DNA from: UBA8752 sp040261275 | GTDB lineage: Bacteria; Bacteroidota; Bacteroidia; Flavobacteriales_D; Sanyastnellaceae | Assembly (NCBI GenBank): GCA_040261275.1 | Contig: JBDQOI010000014.1 | Span: 1 to 61,415, forward strand | DNA length: 61,415 nt | Direction of reading: 5' to 3' | Part shown: in pieces, positions 15,853 through 24,589 of the stretch | How the letters are laid out: each line of letters opens with the position of its first letter | Numbering within the stretch: the stretch's first letter is position 1 | Notes under the pieces: generated by a model | Database searches by the model: none | What the model saw: only the letters and a program-made list of their open reading frames with translations | Told to the model about the DNA's origin: nothing | Position numbers and translations under genes: made by a program

Positions 15853-18246
15853 GAACCGGAAGTTCCAGGTCACCGATGGCAGGATGGGAAACAGGCTGAT
15901 TTGGTAGGCCTGTATGTCCAAGGTCCCTTCTTCGATGGCGCCTTCATTGGCGAAATAAATGAAGTACGGATTCATCCGGTTGTAGAGGTTGTACACGGAG
16001 AACACCCACTGTCCATGGCGCTTCTTCCCGGCTTTGGGAGCCGGGTTGTGCGTGGCACCGAAGTCTGCTCGGTGGTAGGCCGGCATTCTGAACCCATTTC
16101 GCGGGCCGTACACATCCAGAAGATTGCCGTCCACGAAATAACGCTGGGAGGGGACCGTAATGGCATTTCCTGTCCCGTAGATGAAGGTTCCCCCCAATTT
16201 CCATCGGTCATTCAGGGTCCATTCGAGAACGATGCTGAGGTCGTGCCGGCGGTCGTATCGGGAGGGGAACGGAAGCCCGCCGTTGAGATCGGCAAAGACC
16301 CGGTCCGTCTTGCTCCAAGTATAGCCGAGCCATCCTGTCCAAGCACCGCGCCGACGTTTCAGGAAGAACTCGGCGCCATAGCTGGTGCCCGTGCCGAAGA
16401 CCAGGTTGTTGTCGACATTGTTGCGGATGTTGTCCTCCGGTTGGCTGCCCTCACCATAGGCCACCAGGTTGGAGAGCCATTTGTGGTAGAGCTCAATGGA
16501 ACCTTCCACATTGCGGTCTTTTCCGAAGTCGCGGAACCAGCCTGCCGATAACTGAGTGCCGTCCTGGGGGCGCACCACATCGGAACTCGGCAGCCAGATG
16601 TCGCCGGGCAAGGAGGTCGGGCTGAGCGAGGCCAAATGGATGTACTGGAGATTCCGTCCGATGCCCGCCTTCAAGGAGCTGCGCGGTCCGGTGCGCAAAC
16701 GCAGGGAGAGCCGAGGCTCCCAACCGTTGTAGGCCGCCACCCGGTCGCCTCGTTCATAACGGATTTCCTCAGGTGGAGCGGAACCGCCCAAGGGGTCCTG
16801 ATCCCCTGACGGTACATACCGTGTAAAGGGGCCCGTTTGGATGAAGTGGCTCCAACGTATGCCGGCGTTGACCCTCAAAGCGTCGGTCACATCGAAATCG
16901 TCCTCCAGGTATCCCGCCACTTCGTGGCTTCGGGTGCGGATGGCTTCCCCGAGGTCAAAGTCGACCCCGTCCGATGAGGCGTAAAATTCAGTGGGCAGGA
17001 AGGTGTGATAGGTGTATTCGACTCCCGTGCGCACGGTATGGCGCGGGTTGGGATAGAGCGTCAATCGGGTCTTGAGGCCCCGGTCGTCAATTCCGCTGCG
17101 AAACCCGAAGGTGAAGCTGTCCTGACGGGCCTCGAAGGCAAAGGCATAATCGCTATACGTGGCGGTGGTGGTAATGAATGCCTTGTCACTGATGAGGTGA
17201 TTCCATCTCGCTGTCACGGTAGCGTTGCCCCAAGGGATGCGGCTACCGAAGTCCGCAGCTTGAGAACGAAAATCGAAGACGTCTTCGCCGAAATACCCGC
17301 TGAGGTAAAATTGGTCTCTGCGGGATGCCCGCCAATTGACCTTGGCATTGAGGTCGTAGAAGTAATAACCACTTCCAGCAAAGGCGCCTTCCGGATTGAC
17401 AAAAGGCCGCGCCAACATATCAATGTAAGTGCGCCTTCCGCTGATGATGTAGCTCACCGTGTCTTCCACAATGGGGCCCTCCAAAGTGAGGCGGCTGCTG
17501 ATGAGGCCCAGACCCCCGCTCAATGTGGTTTTGCGGGCATTGCCTTCTTTCAGACCGATGTCCAGTACCGAGGATATCCTGCCGCCAAAACGGGCCGGCA
17601 TCGTGCCCTTGGTCACCTCGATGTCCTTGACGGCGTCGGGGTTGAAGACGCTGAAGAAACCGAAGAGGTGGGAAGCGTTGTAGACCACCGCATCATCCAC
17701 GATTACGAGGTTCTGGTCCGGCCCCCCACCACGGACGTAGAAGCCGCTGTTGCCTTCACCTGCACTTTGGATGCCGGGCAGGAATTGGATGACCTTGAGA
17801 ACGTCCACCTCACCGAGCAGGGCGGGCAGGGACTTGATGGTTTCCACACCGACCGATGCCTTGCCCAATTCTGTGCTTTCAGTATGGGCTGACCGCTCAG
17901 CCTCCACTTCTGCCGCGCCCACTGCGATGACCATGGGGGAAAGCTCTACATCCAGCACTTCATCGGCGGCGAGTGCAATGGACTGTCGAAACGGAGTATA
18001 GCCGATGAAAGACCAGGTCAGGTCGTACTGCCCGGAAGGCACGGATAAGCTGTAGAATCCGTAGGGGTTGGTCGTTGTGCCGATCGTGGTTCCGTCCACG
18101 GTGGCGGTAGCCCCGAGGATGTACTCCCCTGTAATGCCGTCCACTACACGACCGCTGAGGGTGTGGGTTTGGCCGGAAAGAGGGGCGGTGCAAGCGATTC
18201 CCATCAGGGAAAGAAGGAAAAGGGAGCGGAAGGACAAGAGGCTCAT
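15850..18246 (-). CDS. TonB-dependent receptor with carboxypeptidase-like N-terminal domain
   Basis: A 798-residue outer-membrane active-transport receptor. After a signal peptide (ending near LSGQ) comes a CarboxypepD_reg-like domain (HTLSGRVVDGITGEYILGAT; residues about 27-110), a plug domain (LGEVDVLKVIQFLPGIQSAG, FYVRGGGPDQNLVIVDDAVVYN) and a beta-barrel closing with TWNFRF. The final aromatic residue fits an outer-membrane barrel. Ligand unknown; no SusD partner is adjacent, so a glycan role of the SusCD kind is not supported. The ATG at 18246 is chosen for the signal peptide; TACTTT lies 17 bases upstream. Divergent from the solute-binding lipoprotein gene. Confidence 0.92.
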   Translation of the reverse strand: MSLLSFRSLFLLSLMGIACTAPLSGQTHTLSGRVVDGITGEYILGATATVDGTTIGTTTNPYGFYSLSVPSGQYDLTWSFIGYTPFRQSIALAADEVLDVELSPMVIAVGAAEVEAERSAHTESTELGKASVGVETIKSLPALLGEVDVLKVIQFLPGIQSAGEGNSGFYVRGGGPDQNLVIVDDAVVYNASHLFGFFSVFNPDAVKDIEVTKGTMPARFGGRISSVLDIGLKEGNARKTTLSGGLGLISSRLTLEGPIVEDTVSYIISGRRTYIDMLARPFVNPEGAFAGSGYYFYDLNAKVNWRASRRDQFYLSGYFGEDVFDFRSQAADFGSRIPWGNATVTARWNHLISDKAFITTTATYSDYAFAFEARQDSFTFGFRSGIDDRGLKTRLTLYPNPRHTVRTGVEYTYHTFLPTEFYASSDGVDFDLGEAIRTRSHEVAGYLEDDFDVTDALRVNAGIRWSHFIQTGPFTRYVPSGDQDPLGGSAPPEEIRYERGDRVAAYNGWEPRLSLRLRTGPRSSLKAGIGRNLQYIHLASLSPTSLPGDIWLPSSDVVRPQDGTQLSAGWFRDFGKDRNVEGSIELYHKWLSNLVAYGEGSQPEDNIRNNVDNNLVFGTGTSYGAEFFLKRRRGAWTGWLGYTWSKTDRVFADLNGGLPFPSRYDRRHDLSIVLEWTLNDRWKLGGTFIYGTGNAITVPSQRYFVDGNLLDVYGPRNGFRMPAYHRADFGATHNPAPKAGKKRHGQWVFSVYNLYNRMNPYFIYFANEGAIEEGTLDIQAYQISLFPILPSVTWNFRF

Positions 18247-18257
18247 GAGGTCGGATG

Positions 18258-18263
18258 AAAGTA
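18258..18263 (-). promoter_or_regulatory. Putative -10 hexamer TACTTT for the TonB-receptor gene
   Basis: Minus strand TACTTTCA begins 17 bases before the ATG at 18246, predicting a five-base leader. Confidence 0.35.
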
Positions 18264-18287
18264 AAACCACAGTCGCGCGCTGAGGTT

Positions 18288-18293
18288 TACTTT
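18288..18293 (+). promoter_or_regulatory. Putative -10 hexamer TACTTT for the solute-binding protein gene
   Basis: TACTTTTCG begins 30 bases before the ATG at 18318. A GGAG precedes that ATG at 18311-18314, one of the few Shine-Dalgarno-like sites in the window. Confidence 0.35.
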
Positions 18294-18317
18294 TCGCAGA
18301 CCTTCTTTTTGGAGCGC

Positions 18318-19973
18318 ATGGGCAAGGGCATTACAAATCGAGTTTTGAAGCGGGCATATCGTCCCTTTCATTGGACATTCCCCTGGCTTGGCCTCTCTCT
18401 CTTCACGGCTTGTGGCACATCGTCATCCGTTCAAGAGAAAGATTTGTTCTGCTACAATGCTTCCGATGGAGTGAGGTCGCTCGATCCCGGAAAAGCGACG
18501 GATCTCGAGACAATGTGGGTGGTAGATCAGCTGTACGAAGGCTTGCTCGAGATGGATGTCCAGCTCAATGCGCGACCGGCATTGGCGGAGGATTGGAGCA
18601 TGACGCCTGACGGATTGACGTATGCGTTTCGCCTGCGGTCCGGAGCGCGCTTTCACAACGGTGCTCCCGTCACAGCTTCGGATGTGGCGGCCAGTTTCGC
18701 GCGGCTACTGGATCCTGCCAACGCCCTGCCGGGGAGGTGGGTCCTATCGGACTTGAAGCCCGATGGCGGGGTGGAGGTCATTTCGAAGGACAGTCTACAG
18801 TTGCATTTGAGGCGACCCCAGCCGGTCTTTCCCGGCCTGATCGCTACCCCTCAGGCGAGCGTCCTTTTCGCGGGCGGACTCGGCGGACATCCCGATACGG
18901 AGGACATGGGCAGCGGTCCATTTGTCCTCAAGGGGTGGCTGCCCGAAACCGCCATGGTGTTGCACCGCTCGCCCGATTATTGGATGCGGGATGAGCGGGG
19001 CCATCAGCTTCCTCATTTATCCGGTGTGCGCATTGAGTTCAACCGGGAGCCCGGCGCCGAATTCATGGGTTTCCAGCACGGCAAGTACGATTTTGTATCG
19101 GCACTGGATCCGGAGTGGGTGGCGGCGATGAAGGGGAGTGAGGGCATTTGGAAGGCGGAGTGGGAAGGTCGATTCGTCGAGCACAGGGTGCCTTATCTGA
19201 AGACCGATTATGTGGGGTTCCTGGTCGATTCCGTCGCGTGGGATGCGCTGGATTGCCCACCGGTGAATTCAGGCATTCGACGCGCCATGAGCATGGCCTT
19301 GGACCGCCAATCCCTGGTGCGTGAATTGAGGGCGGGTGAAGCCGAGTCCGCCATGGGGTTCGTTCCCCCGGGCATGCCGGGATTTGACGCTTTGCATCGC
19401 CCGCCCAGAACGGACCTCTCGTGGCAGCCGGACTCGGCACGGGAACTTTTGGCGGCCCACGGAATTGGTCCAGAGCCTCCACTGCAGAGGCTCGAGGGAT
19501 TGACCTTGGGAACCAAACCCGGCATGGCGGATTTGGCCGCGGCACTGCAGTACACATGGTCCCGTTTTGGAATCGACATTGAAATCGACATCGCACCCAA
19601 TGCCATCGATGCGGAAAGGGTGGCCCGAAGTCAAGTGCCGCTTTTCCGGAAATCCTGGCTGGCAGACTACCCGGATGCAGAGAATTTCCTCTCGCTTTTC
19701 CATCCCGGACGCTGGTGCCCCAATGGGCCGAACTACACGCATTTCGAGGATGCAGAAGTGACGGCGCTCCTGGAGCAGGCAGCGGCCATGGTTCCGGGTG
19801 AAGAGCGCAATGAAATACTCAGGGGCGCCGAATTCGCGATGCTGGATGCCATGCCGGTCATTCCTCTCTGGCACGATGAGGTGGTTCATCTCGTGTCCTC
19901 AGAATGGGAAGGATGGCAAGTCAGCCCCACCAATCGACTCGATTTGCGCCGCGTTCGCCGCGCAGGACCCTAA
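18318..19973 (+). CDS. ABC transporter substrate-binding lipoprotein, family 5 (peptide/nickel type)
   Basis: A 551-residue periplasmic or membrane-anchored binding protein of the SBP_bac_5 family. The signal peptide ends in LSLFTACG with the lipid-accepting Cys. Family stretches: VRSLDPGKATDLETMWVVDQ, YEGLLEMD, LAEDWSMTPDGLTYAFRLR, GARFHNGAPVTASDVAASF, and GIRRAMSMALDRQSLV. These proteins usually feed peptides or nickel complexes to an ABC importer, but no permease or ATPase gene lies beside it. The ATG at 18318 with GGAG upstream is preferred over 18255. Its stop TAA starts a TAACTT box 13 bases before the next gene, the ACMSD-like decarboxylase. Confidence 0.88.
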   Translation: MGKGITNRVLKRAYRPFHWTFPWLGLSLFTACGTSSSVQEKDLFCYNASDGVRSLDPGKATDLETMWVVDQLYEGLLEMDVQLNARPALAEDWSMTPDGLTYAFRLRSGARFHNGAPVTASDVAASFARLLDPANALPGRWVLSDLKPDGGVEVISKDSLQLHLRRPQPVFPGLIATPQASVLFAGGLGGHPDTEDMGSGPFVLKGWLPETAMVLHRSPDYWMRDERGHQLPHLSGVRIEFNREPGAEFMGFQHGKYDFVSALDPEWVAAMKGSEGIWKAEWEGRFVEHRVPYLKTDYVGFLVDSVAWDALDCPPVNSGIRRAMSMALDRQSLVRELRAGEAESAMGFVPPGMPGFDALHRPPRTDLSWQPDSARELLAAHGIGPEPPLQRLEGLTLGTKPGMADLAAALQYTWSRFGIDIEIDIAPNAIDAERVARSQVPLFRKSWLADYPDAENFLSLFHPGRWCPNGPNYTHFEDAEVTALLEQAAAMVPGEERNEILRGAEFAMLDAMPVIPLWHDEVVHLVSSEWEGWQVSPTNRLDLRRVRRAGP

Positions 19974-19976
19974 CTT
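19971..19976 (+). promoter_or_regulatory. Putative -10 hexamer TAACTT made from the solute-binding protein stop codon
   Basis: The stop TAA (19971-19973) reads on as TAACTTGT, then CACCA and the ATG at 19984. The hexamer starts 13 bases before that ATG. Confidence 0.38.
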
Positions 19977-19983
19977 GTCACCA

Positions 19984-20997
19984 ATGCTGAAGATCGACAC
20001 CCATACCCACATCATGCCCCGGAACCTGCCGGATTGGAGTGCGAAATTGGGGTACGGATCCTTCATCCATTTGGAGCACCACAGAGAAGGAGCGGCGCGC
20101 ATGATGCAGGGAGACCGTTTCTTTCGCGAAGTCATGTCCAACTGCTGGGATCCGGCAGTGCGCGTGGAGGAATACGCCGCGGCCGGTGTTCAGGTGCAGG
20201 TCGTCTGCACCATTCCGGTGCTCTTCGCCTATTGGGCCAAACCTCGCGATACCGCGGATATCGCAGCGTTCCTCAACGATGACCTCGCCAGAACTGTGAC
20301 CGATGACCCCGAGCATTATGTCGGTCTGGCCACCCTCCCCATGCAGGACGTGGATTTGGCCCTCCGAGAATTGGAACGTTGCAAGTCCATCGGTTTCTCA
20401 GGAATCCAAATCGGTTCAAACATCAACGGGTACAACCTGTCTGAGCCAAGATTCGAACCGCTGTGGGAAGCCTGTGAGCGGCTGGGCATGTGCATCATGA
20501 TCCACCCATGGGACATGATGGGCAAGGAGATGATGACCAAGTATTGGCTGCCTTGGCTCGTAGGAATGCCCGCCGAGACCTCCCGCGCCGCCTGCTCCAT
20601 GGTCTTTGCAGGTGTGTTTGATCGTTATCCGGGGTTGCGCGTCATGTTCAGCCACGCCTCCGGGGCTTTCCTGGCCACATTGGGACGCATTGAACACGGT
20701 TGGCGCTGCCGCCCGGACCTTGTGGCAGTGGACAATCCAAACAGTCCACGCGATTATTTGGGTAAGTTCTGGGTGGACAGCATTACCCACGATGCGAGAA
20801 TGCTGGAATACGTGCTCGAACTGCAGGGCGCCGAGCGCATCGTCATGGGGTCGGATTATCCCTTCCCGCTAGGAGATCTTGAATTTGGACGTTACATGGA
20901 AACGGAGATGTCCTTGTCTGAAGCACAACGCGCAGCAATTTTCCACGGGGCAGCACTGGAGTGGTTGGGCCTCGGAATAGAGCGATTTGCATCGTGA
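19984..20997 (+). CDS. 2-amino-3-carboxymuconate-6-semialdehyde decarboxylase-like amidohydrolase
   Basis: A 337-residue member of the ACMSD subgroup of the metal-dependent amidohydrolases. In the kynurenine route of tryptophan breakdown ACMSD decarboxylates aminocarboxymuconate semialdehyde and diverts it from quinolinate. Motifs in order: MLKIDTHTHIMP with the HxH metal pair at residues 7 and 9, MIHPWDMMG with a metal-binding His, MFSHASGAF with the catalytic His, and ERIVMGSDYPFPLG with the metal-binding Asp. The ATG at 19984 gives the normal family N-terminus; the longer frame from 19798 runs through the upstream gene. No other kynurenine-pathway gene is in the window. Confidence 0.9.
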   Translation: MLKIDTHTHIMPRNLPDWSAKLGYGSFIHLEHHREGAARMMQGDRFFREVMSNCWDPAVRVEEYAAAGVQVQVVCTIPVLFAYWAKPRDTADIAAFLNDDLARTVTDDPEHYVGLATLPMQDVDLALRELERCKSIGFSGIQIGSNINGYNLSEPRFEPLWEACERLGMCIMIHPWDMMGKEMMTKYWLPWLVGMPAETSRAACSMVFAGVFDRYPGLRVMFSHASGAFLATLGRIEHGWRCRPDLVAVDNPNSPRDYLGKFWVDSITHDARMLEYVLELQGAERIVMGSDYPFPLGDLEFGRYMETEMSLSEAQRAAIFHGAALEWLGLGIERFAS

Positions 20998-21069
20998 AGT
21001 CCATGCGGTTCGAGATAAGTGTTGAGTGCCGGAGCAACTTGATGGGACAGAAAATCGTTCATTGACGGG

Positions 21070-21666
21070 ATGGCGTCTTCAGTGGAATTGGTAGAGTTGA
21101 TTGATCTGTGCAAAGCGCAGAAGCCTTCGGCTCAGCGGCGCCTTTACGACCGATTCAGCGGTCAGCTTTTCGCCACGGCCATTCGCCATACCAACAGCCG
21201 TGAAGACGCGGAGGACGTATTGCAGGACAGTTTTGTCAAGATTTTCAAGCACATCAAAAGCTACAGGGAGGATTTCTCTTTCGAAGGTTGGATGCGCAGG
21301 ATCGTTGTCAATACGGCCATTACCCACTACCGCAAGAACCTGAAGCACAGCCATCACCAGGACATCGACGGTATTCCCGCCACCCCCCGCGATCTTGAGA
21401 ACCGACAGGATCCTGAATTCACGGCGGACGAACTTGAATTTGCCATCGCTCAGCTTCCCTTGGGGTACCGTACCGTTTTTTGCTTGTACGTCATCGAAGG
21501 CTACAAACACCAAGAAATCGCAGAGCAATTGGGTGTGGATGTCAACACCTCGAAAAGTCAATTGAGCCGCGCGAGGAAATATTTGCAAAGGGTTCTTGCA
21601 ACCCTTTCGACCCGAGCGCAGTCCATACCAAGCAAGCCATCGGAAACCGAAGGTCTACACAAATGA
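21070..21666 (+). CDS. RNA polymerase sigma factor, ECF subfamily
   Basis: A 198-residue ECF sigma-70. Region 2 is clear (LYDRFSGQLFATAIRHTNS, EDAEDVLQDSFVKIFKHI, FEGWMRRIVVNTAITHYRK) and region 4 follows (LPLGYRTVFCLYVIEGYKHQEIAEQLG, then a helix-turn-helix ending KSQLSRARKYLQRVL). Region 4 would read the -35 element of its target promoters. The next gene starts inside the last codon (ATGA overlap) and encodes a single-span membrane protein that is the likely anti-sigma factor. The 72 bp upstream contain nothing I recognise. Confidence 0.93.
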   Translation: MASSVELVELIDLCKAQKPSAQRRLYDRFSGQLFATAIRHTNSREDAEDVLQDSFVKIFKHIKSYREDFSFEGWMRRIVVNTAITHYRKNLKHSHHQDIDGIPATPRDLENRQDPEFTADELEFAIAQLPLGYRTVFCLYVIEGYKHQEIAEQLGVDVNTSKSQLSRARKYLQRVLATLSTRAQSIPSKPSETEGLHK

Positions 21667-22352
21667 AGGAATACGAAGTCCACGGTCTTGAAAGTGATGC
21701 AGCGTTCGATGAACGTTGCCGTTCTCTTTTGGAGGGAAGGGCATTGGAAGCGCCCGCCCCTTCAGACGAATTATTTGCATCCAACCGCCGGCCTTTGGGG
21801 CTGAGGTTGGTGGGTGTGGCTGCGGTGTTGTTGATGGCGACGGGGGTGTTTCTAACCCTTCCAGACGGAGAAGCCGCCACCCGAGAAGCCGAGACCGTGA
21901 TGGACCCATCGGCCAATGATCAGACTGTGGAGAGGGAGGCCATCCTCGCCGAGCCGGAGGCATCGGAAGTCCCAGCGGAGATTTCAATGGAATCCACAGA
22001 AGTTCCATCCCTTCCCGCTGAACCATCCGCCGCCGAAGCCACAGCAAAAAGCAGCCCGACAAATCCCAAACTCGAATCGGCCGCGCCCGCTTCAAATGAA
22101 GAAGGTCTAGATCCGTTGAGCCTCGATGCGCAGGAAGAGGGCGTCATGGATGTCGATGCTCACCCCGGCAACCTGGAGAACAGCGAAATTTCTTCCGATG
22201 ATGCGGAAGGCGCTTTGGAAGATGCATTGTTGGAGAACGACCAGACGATTCCGGTTCAGGAGCAGGCAGAGCCCGAGGAACCCAACTCGGAAACGGAGGC
22301 GCCCGTTTTGCGCCTTCCATTGACCTTGCCAACGGGAGGAGGCAATAATTGA
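21663..22352 (+). CDS. Single-span membrane protein, probable anti-sigma factor
   Basis: A 229-residue protein with a cytoplasmic N-terminus of about 45 residues, one membrane helix (about residues 46-66, LRLVGVAAVLLMATGVFLTL) and an acidic, low-complexity periplasmic part rich in Glu, Pro, Ala and Ser (70-215). The position, overlapping the ECF sigma gene by 4 bp, and the topology suggest an anti-sigma factor. The N-terminus lacks an obvious HxxxCxxC zinc site, so assignment rests on context. The C-terminus is a short hydrophobic strand ending in Gly and Asn. Confidence 0.65.
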   Translation: MKEYEVHGLESDAAFDERCRSLLEGRALEAPAPSDELFASNRRPLGLRLVGVAAVLLMATGVFLTLPDGEAATREAETVMDPSANDQTVEREAILAEPEASEVPAEISMESTEVPSLPAEPSAAEATAKSSPTNPKLESAAPASNEEGLDPLSLDAQEEGVMDVDAHPGNLENSEISSDDAEGALEDALLENDQTIPVQEQAEPEEPNSETEAPVLRLPLTLPTGGGNN

Positions 22353-22362
22353 GCGGCTCCGC

Positions 22363-23331
22363 GTGGAGGCTGCGATTCACAATTTAAACGCGTTCAGGGG
22401 TGAGGCCTGTTCACCCTTGACGCGTTGTGTCGCTTGGGTGTTTGGAAGGGCTCCCCTCATTCTGGTCCTGTTGCTCATTTCTCCTACCCAGCTATGGTCG
22501 GCAGGAAGGGATACCATCACTGTGGATGGTGTAGCGCTGGAGTTGGAATTGGATATCCGCAATTCCGATGCCGCTGGCGCGGGTGTCAATGACAATGACA
22601 GAGGCAAGGTGAGGCGATTGGGGCCAGGAAGGGCGGATTTCTGCCTCGGGCTGGGCGCGGGTTGGATTTTTCACCCTTCCAATGCGTTGGGGAATCGGTT
22701 GTCCCAATACACGGGAAAGTGGGGCAGGTGGAGCACCCATGTTCCATTGGCTGCAGAATGGCAGGTGGATTCGCGACTGATTCGAATGGAGTTGGGACTG
22801 GAAAATTATCGCGATTGGGCCTATGACAGCGCTGTTCTCGACGACCAACTTTTTCAACTCGCTCCGGATGATAATGGCGGAGTTGAGCAGTGGGTGGCGG
22901 TGAATGTAGGGGAGTTGGGAATTGAATTGGACACGCTCCCACTGCCCACATTTACCTATTCAACCTCTTCGGCGATGATGGCCGTGTCATTGGGAAGCGC
23001 GGGGCGAAGAAGGAGCTATGCAGGTTCAGTGGCCCCCTTGCACTGGTGGGCGGGATTTCACGGGCGTTGGATATGGGATAACCGCGCGGATAGCCATGTG
23101 AATCGCATTCCCGATAATATGTTGCCGTCATCTGCTCAGGTCACAGGGCCTGCTCGAAATGATTGGGAAGCCAACCAGTCCTTCATTTGGGGACTTCAGT
23201 TCGGCATGTCAAAAGGAATCCGCAAGAGTCCCTGGGAATGGATGGCTTCGGGACAGCTCGTTGCAGGCCCTCTGCCGCGGTTTTCGTGCATGTTGGGCGT
23301 ACAATATAGATGGACCCGCAACCGCCGTTGA
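22363..23331 (+). CDS. Unknown exported protein of the sigma-factor operon
   Basis: A 322-residue protein with a GTG start 10 bp after the anti-sigma gene. A hydrophobic segment at about residues 28-45 ends near LWSAG, consistent with a signal peptide. The mature part is rich in Trp, Gly and alternating hydrophobic residues and finishes with LGVQYRWTRNRR, which looks like an outer-membrane beta-barrel. I recognise no family. Its place as third gene of the operon suggests it is the target or the sensor of the sigma factor. The start is uncertain because no upstream ATG fits. Confidence 0.6.
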   Translation: MEAAIHNLNAFRGEACSPLTRCVAWVFGRAPLILVLLLISPTQLWSAGRDTITVDGVALELELDIRNSDAAGAGVNDNDRGKVRRLGPGRADFCLGLGAGWIFHPSNALGNRLSQYTGKWGRWSTHVPLAAEWQVDSRLIRMELGLENYRDWAYDSAVLDDQLFQLAPDDNGGVEQWVAVNVGELGIELDTLPLPTFTYSTSSAMMAVSLGSAGRRRSYAGSVAPLHWWAGFHGRWIWDNRADSHVNRIPDNMLPSSAQVTGPARNDWEANQSFIWGLQFGMSKGIRKSPWEWMASGQLVAGPLPRFSCMLGVQYRWTRNRR

Positions 23332-23449
23332 CACCTGTTGGCTAATGGTCAAACAACAATAACGGCCTCTCCTGCGTCATATAGATGCAGGCTCAAGCGA
23401 CCTGCAATCACAGCGAGAAGATTTGGTTCAAGTTGTTTTGGTTAAGGTG
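23332..23449 (+). other. Intergenic region with a small inverted repeat
   Basis: No coding sequence supported. TGCAGG (23386-23391) and CCTGCA (23401-23406) form a 6-bp inverted pair. It precedes the terminator-like hairpin. Confidence 0.3.
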
Positions 23450-23482
23450 AAGGAGCTCCGAACGCGGGGCTCCTTCTCGTTT
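23450..23482 (+). terminator. Hairpin, likely terminator of the sigma-factor operon
   Basis: An 11-bp stem AAGGAGCTCCG (23450-23460) with CGGGGCTCCTT (23465-23475), one G-T pair, four-base loop AACG, followed by CTCGTTT. The U-tract is weak. Its presence argues against the longer frame that would start the next gene at 23423. Confidence 0.55.
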
Positions 23483-23500
23483 AAACTGGACATGATTGGC

Positions 23501-23506
23501 TATTTT
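23501..23506 (+). promoter_or_regulatory. Putative -10 hexamer TATTTT, 12 bases before the T9SS type B gene
   Basis: TATTTTGC, then AGAC and the ATG at 23513. The same box comes after the hairpin that ends the preceding operon. Confidence 0.45.
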
Positions 23507-23512
23507 GCAGAC

Positions 23513-24589
23513 ATGAGTGGGGTACACCAAGTCTTAACGCGAGTGACAATTCCCTGGATTACAAGGGGATTCTTGTTCCTGCTCTTGCTCCCCGCAACGG
23601 CCTTCTCCCAGCTGGTGAACCCCGGATTTGAGGAGTCCACCGCTTTTCCAACAGCTCCGGGCATGTGGCACCTTCTGCCGGGATGGAACAATGCACTCAG
23701 CGGTCTAGCCACCCCCGACTTCTTTCATTTGGACGGCACATTGGGCGGTGATTTGCCCGAGACCCCTCTGGCCCTGGTGAACCCTCCAGAAGGGCGTGGC
23801 ATTGCGGGCTTGGCGGTCATCAAGCGCAATGGCGCAGGGCAACCTCTTTCCAGGGAATATCTCGTTCAGTCCTTCAGTGCGCCTTTGGTGGTGGGGCAGT
23901 CCTATTCGTTTTCTTTCATGATGACCAATGGGAATCGATTGATGACCTCATTGTCCGGACTCGCCGTGAATGGGGTAGGGGTCGCCCTCTCCGAGAATCA
24001 ACCGGCTCAATTTGGAAGCGGAGCCCTCGATCTCGTTCCGGTTTTTCAATTTCCCTATGCGCGTTATGAGGAGGAATGGGAACAAGTGACGTTCTCTTTT
24101 GTCGCGGACGCTCCTTATCGATTCATGACGTTGGGTGTCTTTCTCCCGGATGAGGATATCGAGGCGGAGATTCAGGCGGGTGAGAACCCCAGTCTTGCCT
24201 ATTACTTCTTCGATGCATTCAGCCTGGAAGAGATGCAGCCTGGGGATGGACCTCTCTCCGCAGAAGATGGGGTAAAGGGGCCAGAACCCGAACAAGGGGC
24301 TTCTCCAGGTTTTGGAATGTTCGTGCCCAATGCATTCTCTCCGAATGGAGACGGTCTCAATGATTGGTTCAAGCCTGAGGTGGGTCAAGTGCAGCCAATC
24401 TCCTTTGAGATTTTCAGTCGATGGGGAGAGCGGATCGCTGTGCTCGATCCCGTAACGCCTCAGTGGGATGGCCGCACCCCGAACGGCGAATGGATGGAGT
24501 CAGGGGTCTACATCTGGAGACTGGAATGGCCCCGCGATGTCCGAGAAGAGGACAGGAGCCAGCAGGGAGCGGTGATGTTGATCCGCTGA
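23513..24589 (+). CDS. Secreted protein with gliding-type (T9SS type B) C-terminal domain
   Basis: A 358-residue exported protein. A signal peptide (residues about 17-33, ending AFSQ) is followed by a beta-sandwich-like region that begins LVNPGFEES and resembles the DUF642/CBM-like exported modules of this phylum. The last 85 residues are the CHU_C domain: FVPNAFSPNGDGLNDWF, FEIFSRWGERI, WDGRTPNGEW, GVYIWRLEW, the type B signal for type IX secretion and surface attachment. Ligand unknown. The stop overlaps the bshC start by one base (TGATG), so the two are likely translated from one message. Confidence 0.86.
   Translation: MSGVHQVLTRVTIPWITRGFLFLLLLPATAFSQLVNPGFEESTAFPTAPGMWHLLPGWNNALSGLATPDFFHLDGTLGGDLPETPLALVNPPEGRGIAGLAVIKRNGAGQPLSREYLVQSFSAPLVVGQSYSFSFMMTNGNRLMTSLSGLAVNGVGVALSENQPAQFGSGALDLVPVFQFPYARYEEEWEQVTFSFVADAPYRFMTLGVFLPDEDIEAEIQAGENPSLAYYFFDAFSLEEMQPGDGPLSAEDGVKGPEPEQGASPGFGMFVPNAFSPNGDGLNDWFKPEVGQVQPISFEIFSRWGERIAVLDPVTPQWDGRTPNGEWMESGVYIWRLEWPRDVREEDRSQQGAVMLIR

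Noticed and set aside
15385..16551. Long plus-strand open frame of 388 codons
   Set aside because: It lies antisense across the ends of the ABC exporter and TonB-receptor genes and shows no domain-like sequence.
23423..23512. Longer start for the T9SS type B gene
   Set aside because: It would run through the terminator-like hairpin at 23450-23475 and put the signal peptide far from the N-terminus.
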